This document shows positions 57,537 to 64,000 of a DNA stretch of 64,000 nt, one piece after another. Source of the stretch: Mycolicibacterium litorale. Lineage in GTDB: Bacteria > Actinomycetota > Actinomycetes > Mycobacteriales > Mycobacteriaceae. The stretch is taken from assembly GCF_010731695.1 (NCBI RefSeq), contig NZ_AP022586.1, positions 5,332,001 to 5,396,000 on the forward strand, read 5' to 3'. The notes beneath the pieces are model-generated. The model was not told the origin of the DNA, made no database searches, and saw only the letters and a program-made list of their open reading frames with translations. Made by a program: the position numbers and the translations under genes. Each line of letters starts with the position of its first letter. Position 1 is the stretch's first letter.

Positions 57537-57554
57537 CACTGACTCAAGTCAACA
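57537..57554. promoter_or_regulatory. TetR operator candidate before the NorQ/NorD operon
   Basis: CACTGACTCAAGTCAACA on the plus strand; its reverse complement is the site at 58207-58224 except for the two central bases. It sits between the tetR stop and the start of membrane protein 2. Confidence 0.7.
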
Positions 57555-57556
57555 AC

Positions 57557-58159
57557 TCAGCGTGCGGCCATACCCCGCAGCGTGGTGGCGACGTAGTCGT
57601 CGAGCATGGCGCTCTGATCGGGCCAGCCATGGGTCGTGGTCAGCAGCGCGTAGAGGCCGAGCAGGAAGAACACCGCACAGTTGAAGGCATTCGCCTCCGG
57701 ATCGGCGTCCCCGCGCTCTTTGGCGAGTTCGATCTCCCGGGCGACCGCCTCGATGACGGGATGGTCCATGTGCGCCTCCGCCGGCGGGCGGGTCTGTGAG
57801 AAGTGCAGGGCGAGGAAGTCCTTGAACAGCACGGCGCCCAGCCGGCGTTCGAGGCCGAGCACCAGTCGCACGGATTCGGCCAGGATGGCCCGCAGGTCGC
57901 GCTCGGATCCGGCGAAGCGGACGAGCTGGCGGGCGATGCGGTCCTCTTCGCGGCGTTCCAGCTCCAGCAGCACGTGTTCCTTGGTCGGGAAGTGAAAGAA
58001 GAAGGTGCCGTGGGCGACTCCGGCCGCGCTGACGATCGCCCGCACGTCGGCGTCGGCCATTCCGGAGCGTTTGAACTCGGCGATGGCCGCACCCATCAGA
58101 CGTTCCCTGGTCTGCAGCCGTCTGGTCTCGCGCGCCGAGGGCTGGTTCGCCACTGCCAT
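57557..58159 (-). CDS. TetR family regulator of the NorQ/NorD operon
   Basis: 200 aa. The HTH near residues 38-66 reads VRAIVSAAGVAHGTFFFHFPTKEHVL; the C-terminal domain is helical and holds a hydrophobic pocket for an unknown ligand. ATG at 58159 has a TAAGGT -10 candidate (58166-58171 complement) exactly upstream, so its mRNA may be leaderless. The same palindrome lies before this gene and before the downstream operon in the same direction, so autoregulation and control of that operon are likely (inference). Confidence 0.9.
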   Translation of the reverse strand: MAVANQPSARETRRLQTRERLMGAAIAEFKRSGMADADVRAIVSAAGVAHGTFFFHFPTKEHVLLELERREEDRIARQLVRFAGSERDLRAILAESVRLVLGLERRLGAVLFKDFLALHFSQTRPPAEAHMDHPVIEAVAREIELAKERGDADPEANAFNCAVFFLLGLYALLTTTHGWPDQSAMLDDYVATTLRGMAAR

Positions 58160-58206
58160 GATTCGACCTTAATCGTCGAAACCGCCCTCCGTCGCCGGGC
58201 TGGTCC

Positions 58207-58224
58207 TGTTGACTGCAGTCAGTG
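58207..58224. promoter_or_regulatory. TetR operator candidate in the tetR/reductase divergent region
   Basis: TGTTGACTGCAGTCAGTG, with TGACTGCAGTCA (58210-58221) a perfect 12-bp palindrome. It matches the reverse complement of 57537-57554 at 16 of 18 bases. It lies 48 bp upstream of tetR and 26 bp upstream of the decayed reductase gene. Confidence 0.7.
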
Positions 58225-58249
58225 GCCCGGCGGGGGATCGGAGCAGGCG

Positions 58250-59121
58250 GTGCGGCGAGTCGTCCAGTTCGGCACGGGTAACGTCGGGCGCCATTCGCTG
58301 CGGGCGGTCATCGGCCGCCCGGATCTGGAACTGGTGGGTGTGCACGCCGCCGCACCGGAGAAGGTGGGCTGTGACGCCGCCGAGTTGTGTGGCGCCGACG
58401 AGCACCGCTCGCGACGGCGTGTGCCGCAGGCGAGGCATCCCTGTTCGTCAACGGCATCGACCCCGGCTACTCCGGGGACACCGCGGTCTACGGTGCGCTG
58501 AGCCTGGTCACGCGCGCCGATTCGATTCTGGTGCAGGAGGTTTGCGACTACGGCAACTACGACGACTTCGATTTCACCGGCACGTCGATGGGGTTCGGGC
58601 TGACCAGGGACGACGAGCCGCCACCGCTGTTCCTGCCCGGGGTCATCATCTCGATGTTCGGTGGGCTGGTGCGCAACATCGCCGGTCATGTCGGCGTCGA
58701 ACTCGATGAGATGCGTCAGCGGATCGAACCGTGGTACACCGACGAGCGCATCGAATGTGCCATGGCCACAATCGAACCCGGTCAGCTGGCTGCGGTCCGT
58801 TTCGCAGCCGTTGGGGTGTGTGGCGGTGTCCCGGTCATCACCGTCGAACACGTCACGCGGTTGACCGCCGCGGCCGCACCGCACTGGCCCTATCCGCCCG
58901 ATGGCCATATCGGCGTGCACCGGGTGGTCGTCGAGGGTGAACCGCGCGTCGAGGTCAACACCCACGTCTCGCATCCGGTTTTCGACCCCACTGATGCGGG
59001 CTGCATCTCTACTGCGGCCCGCGCGGTCAATACGATCGACTGGGTGTGCCGCGCGCCGAGTGGACTCTTCGCGGTGGCCGACATCCCGCCCACGGAGTTG
59101 ATCCGGGGCGTGATGTGGTGA
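58250..59121 (+). pseudogene. Decayed dihydrodipicolinate-reductase-like (NAD(P)-binding) gene
   Basis: A GTG at 58250 opens VQFGTGNVGRHSLRAVIG and HPDLELVGV-like RPDLELVGVH through ELCGAD (58270-58400), the start of mycobacterial dihydrodipicolinate-reductase-like proteins. Homology then resumes in another frame at LATACAAGEASLFVNGIDPG (about 58405) and continues to the normal end at 59121. About 70 residues of the Rossmann domain are missing and the frame shifts, so a deletion near 58395-58410 has broken the gene. A shortened protein from GTG 58387 (244 aa) could be made but lacks the cofactor domain. Confidence 0.8.
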
Positions 59122-59127
59122 CGGCCG

Positions 59128-59775
59128 CTAGAGCGCCTCGTTGATCGGCGTCTCGCCTCCGATGAGCTCGAACGTCCGGCCGGCGGTCGCGGGCGCGTCG
59201 AGCACCGCGAGTAGCACGGCCGCCACGTCTTCGCGCGGTATTGCGCCGTAGCCGGTCGAATCGCCGATGTGCACCCGGCCGGTGCCCGGGTCGTCGGTGA
59301 GCCGGCCCGGCCGCACGATCGTGGTGTGCAGGGCGCCGCGGGAGCGCAGGGCGTCGTCGGCGGCGCCCTTGGCACGCAGGTACGCCACGAACACCGGATC
59401 GCCGGCATCGTCGGGGGCTTCGGCGTCGGCCCCCATCGACGAGATGGCCACGTAGCGGCGAACACCGGCGGCTTCTGCGGCGTCGGCCAGCAGGATCGCG
59501 GCGTCGCGGTCGACGGTCTCCTTTCGGGCGGCGCCGCTGCCCGGCCCCGCCCCGGCGGCGAACACCACGGCGTCGGCGCCGCGCACCGCCTCGACCACCT
59601 CGTCGACCGATGCCTTCTCGAGGTCGAGCACGACGGGCTGGGCGCCCGCCGCTTCGAGGTCGCCGGCGTGGTCGGGGTTACGGATCAGGCCGACCGCCTC
59701 GTCACCTCGCTGGGCCAGCAGCCTCTCGAGGTGCACCGCGATCTTGCCATGACCTCCTGCGATGACGACGCGCAT
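59128..59775 (-). CDS. NAD(P)H-binding atypical SDR (NmrA/YwnB-like)
   Basis: 215 aa. N-terminal nucleotide motif VVIAGGHGKIAVHLERLL (about 3-20), then VDRDAAILLADAAEAAG, YVAISSMGAD and a typical IVRPGRLTDDPGTG; matches the extended/atypical short-chain dehydrogenases such as YwnB/YhfK. Could be an NAD(P)H-sensing or reductase protein. ATG 59775 has a GGAGG-type site upstream. Followed (convergent) by the decayed reductase gene. Confidence 0.88.
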   Translation of the reverse strand: MRVVIAGGHGKIAVHLERLLAQRGDEAVGLIRNPDHAGDLEAAGAQPVVLDLEKASVDEVVEAVRGADAVVFAAGAGPGSGAARKETVDRDAAILLADAAEAAGVRRYVAISSMGADAEAPDDAGDPVFVAYLRAKGAADDALRSRGALHTTIVRPGRLTDDPGTGRVHIGDSTGYGAIPREDVAAVLLAVLDAPATAGRTFELIGGETPINEAL

Positions 59776-59786
59776 GGAATTACCTC

Positions 59787-59875
59787 CTAGGTGGCGACGA
59801 CTTGGGAGTCGTCGGCGAATGCCCTGAATTCCAGCGTGTTTCCGGCCGGGTCGAGCAGGGTCACACAGAAAAGGC
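59787..59875 (-). pseudogene. 3' remnant of a VOC/glyoxalase gene
   Basis: Read on the minus strand, the bases after the acyl-CoA-dehydrogenase-like stop encode SLFCVTLLDPAGNTLEFRAF (then ADDSQVVAT) and a stop at 59787. This is the typical end of a VOC-superfamily protein (DPxGNxxEF, Glu as metal ligand), but no start or first half exists; upstream lies the dehydrogenase gene. A leftover of a deletion. Confidence 0.65.
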
Positions 59876-61110
59876 TACCGACCGAGCGCCACGGCGCCGA
59901 TCGCCGTCAGCACCGCGTCGCTGTTCGGCGGGTGCAGCGATCCGGTCCGCACGTCGCGGTAGAGCCGTTCGAGCTCGTGGCTGCGCGATACCGCCGCCGC
60001 CCCGACGACCTGTACGGCGGTGTCGACCACGCTGCGTGCGGTCGTGGTGGCGAACTCCTTTGCCGCCAGCGCCCGCAAAGCCGGCCACTCGCCGGGCTCC
60101 TGACGGGTGGCCGCGTCCACGAGCGCCGAGGCCGCCTCGAAGGCGATCTCGGCCTGTGCGATCTGACGCTGCACGGCCGGCTTGTCGGCATGGCGGCCGA
60201 TGTCGCCGTGCAGCGACGTGCGCGTCTGGGCGCCGAGGATCGCCAGGTCCAGCGCCCGGCGCGCGATGCCCAGGTACACGCTGGACAGCAGCGGCAGGTA
60301 CCAGGACAGCAACACGGTGATGTACTCCGGATACACCGGACCGACCGGATGCACGGCGACCGTCCGGTGCGGCTCGGCCAGCGCATCGTCGAAGACGGTG
60401 TCGTGGCTGGCGGTGGCCCGCACGCCCAGTGCGTTCCACGTCTCCTCCACCCGCACACCCGGGTCGTCGCGCCGCACGAAGGTGTGCACGATCACCGGGT
60501 TGGCCGGGTCGGAGTCGTCGCGGGCGTGGATGCCGATCTGGTCCCACACGGGGCTCAGGGATGTGAAGACCTTCCGCCCGGTGATCCGGTAGGACCCGTC
60601 GGGCTGCCTGCGGGCACGCACCAGTGCGTCGTCGAGGCCGACGTCGTTGCCACGCTCGCCGTGCCCAGCCGCGAAGACCTGGCCCGCCGCGATGTCGCCG
60701 AGCAGCCAGTCGACGTCGGCGATCCCGCGCCGGGCCGCGTCGGCGGCCGATCCCGCCCAGTACAGGTGCATGGTGATTGCCAGCGCGGTCGCGGGCGCCC
60801 AGTACGCCAGGTGCCGTTGTTCGGCCGCCAGTTCCGGCAGGGTCAAGCCGCTACCGCCGAGCGCGGCCGGCAGCGGGGCCGTGAGGTAGCCGGCCGCGAC
60901 CAGCTCCTCGAAATCCTCGGTGAAGAACGCATTCTCGGCGTCGTAGCGCGGCGCACGGGTGTGGAACCGCTGGTAGTGCTGCGCACTGAAGAAGCGACTC
61001 ACGAAACCGTCGGCCAGCGGGCTGGTCCCGCTCACGACGACGGGTTGCTCCGCCGATCGCCCCGTGCTGTCGGGCGCCGTCGTGGTGCGGAGGGCATCGG
61101 CAACTGTCAT
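59875..61110 (-). CDS. Acyl-CoA dehydrogenase-fold monooxygenase (DszC/SfnC-like)
   Basis: 411 aa flavin-dependent protein of the acyl-CoA dehydrogenase fold: N-terminal helical domain with LGGSGLTLPELAAEQRHL, central beta region with YRITGRKVFTSLSPVWDQIG and C-terminal helices VVDTAVQVVGAAAVSRSHELERLYRDVRTGSLHPP. The latter resembles the DszC / SfnC / NcnH monooxygenases rather than true dehydrogenases, and the catalytic Glu of dehydrogenases is not evident. ATG 61110. Divergent from two DszA/NtaA-like monooxygenases. Confidence 0.82.
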   Translation of the reverse strand: MTVADALRTTTAPDSTGRSAEQPVVVSGTSPLADGFVSRFFSAQHYQRFHTRAPRYDAENAFFTEDFEELVAAGYLTAPLPAALGGSGLTLPELAAEQRHLAYWAPATALAITMHLYWAGSAADAARRGIADVDWLLGDIAAGQVFAAGHGERGNDVGLDDALVRARRQPDGSYRITGRKVFTSLSPVWDQIGIHARDDSDPANPVIVHTFVRRDDPGVRVEETWNALGVRATASHDTVFDDALAEPHRTVAVHPVGPVYPEYITVLLSWYLPLLSSVYLGIARRALDLAILGAQTRTSLHGDIGRHADKPAVQRQIAQAEIAFEAASALVDAATRQEPGEWPALRALAAKEFATTTARSVVDTAVQVVGAAAVSRSHELERLYRDVRTGSLHPPNSDAVLTAIGAVALGR

Positions 61111-61240
61111 GGCGTCGATGATGCCGAACCACCCGATTGGCACCAGGTTTCGCATCGGGCGGATCATTAGTCCACCGCCTTCGGATCTGGGCAATTTTAT
61201 CCGCCGACACCGAGTCCCTGCGGTTCTATGGTCGCCCTTT
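61111..61240. promoter_or_regulatory. Divergent promoter region of the monooxygenase cluster
   Basis: The 130-bp gap between the DszC-like and first DszA-like start has an AT-rich patch (CAATTTTATCC near 61192-61202) suited to a promoter. I found no clear palindrome or known sulfur-regulator box in it. Confidence 0.3.
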
Positions 61241-62545
61241 GTGTCCCGTGAACTGCACCTGCTGACGTTCGGCAACACCCGGTCGGCGGGCCCGTGGCGG
61301 CACCCGGAGGTGGACAACAGCACGGCCGGTGTGCGGCGGCGGCTGATCGAGCACGCGCAGACCGCGCAGGCCGGGGCCTTCGACGCGGTGTTCTTCGCCG
61401 ACGGGCTCAACTACGGTCCGCCGGCCACCTGGGCGTACAAGACGACCGAGGACTTCGAACCCCTGACCACGACCGCGGCGCTGTCCGCGGTCACCGAGCG
61501 GATCGGCCTGGTGGTCACCGGATCGGCGACCCTGGCTCACCCGTATCACCTGGCGCGACAACTGCTTTCGCTGGACCACCTCAGCGGGGGCCGGGCCGGC
61601 TGGAATCTCGTGACCAGCTTCGCCCAGGCCGCCGCGGACAACTTCAGCGCCCGCGGTGTGGTCGACCACGACGAGCGCTACCGCATCGCCGAGGAGGCGA
61701 TCGACGTGGTGACCAAGCTGTGGGACGGCTGGGGTGAGGAGACCATCGTCGAGGACCGTGCCGCGGGCGTCTTCAACGATGTCAGCAGCATTCGCGTCGC
61801 CGACCACCACGGCCGGTACTTCGACGTCAAGGGTCCCATCGGGGCCGCCCGGTCGGCGCAGGGCCGGCCGGTGATCTTCCAGGCGGGCTCCTCGGAGACC
61901 GGCCGTACCTTCGCCGCCCGTCACGCCGAGGTGATCTTCACCAGCCATGGCAACCGGGCACGCGCGCAGGATTTCTACCGCCAGGTGCATGCCCAGGCCC
62001 GCGCACTCGGCCGCGCGCATCCCCCGGTCATCACGCCGTCGCTGCGGTTCATCGTCGGCTCCACGACCGAGGAGGCGGCACGAGCCGAGCGCGAGGCCTA
62101 CCGGTACTTCAGCCCCGAATACCAAGCCGGGTGGCTGCTCGAGGTCGACGTCGACGTGGTCGGCGCCGACCTGGACGGTCCGGTGCCGGAGTCGGCCTTC
62201 CCGAGTTCGACGCAGACCCATCAGACGGCGCTGGCCGGGTACCGCTTCCTCGCCACCGACGGCAACCCGACGGTCCGGGAGTTCCTCTACCGCACCGTCA
62301 ACGGTTGGGGCGCGAGCATCGTCGGCACCCCCGAGCAGGTGGCCGACGAGATCGAGGAGTGGTTCACCACCGGCGCCGCCGACGGGTTCGTGCTCGGCGA
62401 TTCGGGTCTGCCGGGCCAACTGGCGCTGTTCGTCGAGCAGGTCGTGCCGGTGCTGCGCAAACGCGGCCTGTTCCGCCACGAGTACACCGGCCGCACCCTG
62501 CGCGACCACCTCGGCCTCCCGGTCCCCGAACGGCCGGCGCGATGA
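61241..62545 (+). CDS. NtaA/SnaA/DszA family FMN-dependent monooxygenase 1
   Basis: 434 aa, luciferase-like TIM barrel of the NtaA/SnaA/DszA/SoxA group: AGAFDAVFFADGLNYG, RIGLVVTGSATLAHPYHLAR, LDHLSGGRAGWNLVTSF and the phosphate-binding stretch PVIFQAGSSETGRTFAARHAEVIF. It would use FMNH2 and O2, likely on an organosulfur or aminopolycarboxylate compound. GTG 61241; the frame to 61064 upstream is shadow. Coupled by ATGA overlap to the next gene. Confidence 0.88.
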   Translation: MSRELHLLTFGNTRSAGPWRHPEVDNSTAGVRRRLIEHAQTAQAGAFDAVFFADGLNYGPPATWAYKTTEDFEPLTTTAALSAVTERIGLVVTGSATLAHPYHLARQLLSLDHLSGGRAGWNLVTSFAQAAADNFSARGVVDHDERYRIAEEAIDVVTKLWDGWGEETIVEDRAAGVFNDVSSIRVADHHGRYFDVKGPIGAARSAQGRPVIFQAGSSETGRTFAARHAEVIFTSHGNRARAQDFYRQVHAQARALGRAHPPVITPSLRFIVGSTTEEAARAEREAYRYFSPEYQAGWLLEVDVDVVGADLDGPVPESAFPSSTQTHQTALAGYRFLATDGNPTVREFLYRTVNGWGASIVGTPEQVADEIEEWFTTGAADGFVLGDSGLPGQLALFVEQVVPVLRKRGLFRHEYTGRTLRDHLGLPVPERPAR

Positions 62546-63933
62546 GCGGCGTCGCGCCGTACGTTCTCTCGGCGTTCACGATGTCGACGGTGTCGCACGG
62601 CAATGTCGGGCTGTGGCGCCATCCGCGGGACCGCACGGCCGAGTACACCGACCTGCGGTACTGGACGGAGCTGGCGGTCCTGCTCGACCGCGGCGGGTTC
62701 GACCTGTTGTTCATCGCCGACGCGGTGGGACAGCTCGACGTGTTCGGCGGGGATGCCGCGGCCGCACTGGCGCACGGGGTGCAGACCCCGGTGACCGATC
62801 CGCTGCTGGCAGTCTCCGCCATGGCGGCGTTCACCGAGCGGCTGGGGTTCGGTATCACGGTGTCGACCACCTACGAGAGTCCATACCTGCTGGCGCGCAA
62901 GTTCAGCACACTCGATCACCTCACCGGCGGTCGCATCGGCTGGAACATCGTCACGTCACTGCTCGACAGCGCCGCGCGCAACATCCTGCGCCGCGACCGC
63001 CAGATCCCCCATGACGAGCGCTATGCGATGGCCGAGGAGTTCGTCGACGTCACCTACAAGCTGTGGGAAGGGTCGTGGGAAGCCGATGCCGTCGTGCGCG
63101 ACTGTGCTCGCGGCGTCTACACCGATCCGGCGCGGGTGCACCCGATCGCCCACGAGGGCCGCTATTTCAGCGTCCCGGGGGCCCATCTCGTCGAACCCTC
63201 ACCGCAGCGCACACCCGTGCTGTTCCAGGCCGGCACGTCGCCGGCAGGACGCGAATTCGCCGCGCGCAATGCCGAACTCGTCTTCGCCAGCGATCCACGA
63301 CCCGAGGTGCTGCGCGCCAACATCGACGACGTCCGGCGCCGGGCGGCGGCGCTGGGCCGGCGTCCCGACGCCATCAAGTTCCTCACCTCGGTCGAAATCG
63401 TCGTCGACAGCACCGATTCGGCGGCCCATGCCAAGGCCGGCGAGTTGGCCGCCCACCATGACCTCGAGGGCGGACTGGTGCTGTTGTCGGCGCTCAGCGG
63501 GGTCGACTGGTCGCGCTACGGGGTCGACCGACCGATCGAACAGTTCGACACCGACGCGAGCCGGTCCATCCTGGCGGCCGTCGACGACGCCGATCACCGG
63601 CACCGGTTGACGTTGCGCGACTACGTCGGCGGTCTTTGTGGTTTCGGTGGCGAGCTGTTCGTCGGCTCCGCCCGCACGGTCGCCGACGACCTGGACGCAT
63701 ACGCCGCTCGCACCGGGGTGGACGGGTTCAACATCGCCTACCACGTCACACCGGGCAGCTTCGCCGATGTGGCCGAGTACCTGATCCCCGAACTGCGCCG
63801 GCGGGGCAGAACGGGTCAGCACGCCGGGAACACGCTGCGCGAGCGGTTGTTCGCCGCGGATTCCCCTCTGCTTCCCGACGACCACCCCGGGGCGCGGTAT
63901 CGCCGAGAGAAAAGAATCGCGCCGATTCCATAG
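62542..63933 (+). CDS. NtaA/SnaA/DszA family FMN-dependent monooxygenase 2
   Basis: 463 aa, paralogue of the preceding protein: GGFDLLFIADAVGQLDVFGG, GFGITVSTTYESPYLLAR, LDHLTGGRIGWNIVTSLLDSA, PVLFQAGTSPAGREFAARNAELVF. Same cofactor logic; full length. The two together with the DszC-like flavoprotein resemble sulfone/sulfonate scavenging clusters; no flavin reductase is inside the window, so FMNH2 must come from elsewhere or from beyond 64000. ATG overlaps the previous stop. Confidence 0.88.
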   Translation: MSGVAPYVLSAFTMSTVSHGNVGLWRHPRDRTAEYTDLRYWTELAVLLDRGGFDLLFIADAVGQLDVFGGDAAAALAHGVQTPVTDPLLAVSAMAAFTERLGFGITVSTTYESPYLLARKFSTLDHLTGGRIGWNIVTSLLDSAARNILRRDRQIPHDERYAMAEEFVDVTYKLWEGSWEADAVVRDCARGVYTDPARVHPIAHEGRYFSVPGAHLVEPSPQRTPVLFQAGTSPAGREFAARNAELVFASDPRPEVLRANIDDVRRRAAALGRRPDAIKFLTSVEIVVDSTDSAAHAKAGELAAHHDLEGGLVLLSALSGVDWSRYGVDRPIEQFDTDASRSILAAVDDADHRHRLTLRDYVGGLCGFGGELFVGSARTVADDLDAYAARTGVDGFNIAYHVTPGSFADVAEYLIPELRRRGRTGQHAGNTLRERLFAADSPLLPDDHPGARYRREKRIAPIP

Positions 63934-64000
63934 CTGACGCATCGCGCGGCACTCCGGCAGTGTCACCACTACATCAAAAACACGTTAATTGTCTGTGTGG
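63934..64000. other. Window end, non-coding as far as seen
   Basis: 67 bases after the last stop. AT-richer than average (CACTACATCAAAAACACGTTAA area), possibly a promoter for a gene beyond the window; no ORF or motif can be supported. Confidence 0.3.

Noticed and set aside
58387..59121. A complete 244-aa protein from GTG 58387
   Set aside because: It lacks the N-terminal cofactor domain, whose start is found in another frame just upstream; read as a broken gene instead.

Overview
The window is a GC-rich actinobacterial chromosome segment with all the marks of a fast-growing Mycobacterium (Mycolicibacterium): frequent GTG starts, leaderless-looking promoters, and a gene order that, from memory, follows the M. 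tuberculosis block Rv0871-Rv0910 (cspB, DUF2771, MFS, DUF3027, DUF2530, MarR, SpoU methylase, DUF2537, sepH, serC, AurF-like, fprB, VOC, citA, gltA, FAD oxidoreductase, DUF2630, prrB, prrA, accD3, echA6, an Rv0906-like hydrolase, an Rv0907-like serine hydrolase, ctpE, Rv0909/Rv0910). No PE/PPE genes, tRNA, rRNA, CRISPR or intact insertion sequence was seen. No stretch longer than 300 bases lacks a gene.

Layout. 1-13 kb: conserved core genes (cold shock protein, a glutathionyl-hydroquinone-reductase-like GST, envelope proteins, RNA methylase, SepH, SerC, diiron oxygenase, FprB, VOC protein, mycothiol-dependent-type enzyme). 13-20 kb: two citrate synthases (citA, gltA) around pdxH, two MFS exporters and their TetR/MarR regulators. 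20-26 kb: FAD oxidoreductase/DUF2630 pair, FKBP, the PrrAB two-component system and a voltage-gated-type K+ channel. 26-43 kb: accessory insertions between prrA and accD3. These are three ABC exporter half-transporters behind a MerR-type promoter, a DUF559/AbiEi-like gene flanked by inverted repeats, a diguanylate cyclase, an epoxide hydrolase/flavoprotein pair, a LuxR regulator divergent from two acyl-CoA ligases, and small orphan genes, ending with accD3. 43-53 kb: a glycosyltransferase/debranching-enzyme operon behind a CIRCE (HrcA) operator, then echA6, metallo-hydrolase, lipoprotein serine hydrolase, the Ca2+ ATPase ctpE and the Rv0909/Rv0910 pair.

53-58 kb holds the most unusual locus. 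It is a minus-strand operon in which a NorQ/CbbQ-type AAA+ ATPase and a NorD-type VWA protein sit among two near-duplicate polytopic membrane proteins, two single-span microproteins (34 and 42 aa, absent from ordinary ORF calls) and a bitopic protein. A TetR gene lies upstream, and the same 18-bp palindrome (16 of 18 bases identical) occurs before the TetR gene and before the operon. NorQ/NorD and CbbQ/CbbO pairs are known activators of metalloenzymes, so this looks like an undescribed membrane enzyme with its own activation machinery.

58-64 kb: a decayed dihydrodipicolinate-reductase-like gene, an NAD(P)-binding protein, a VOC-domain remnant, and a divergent DszC-like acyl-CoA-dehydrogenase-fold / DszA-NtaA-like monooxygenase cluster suggestive of organosulfur scavenging. 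Locus names of M. tuberculosis are recalled from general knowledge and were not searched.
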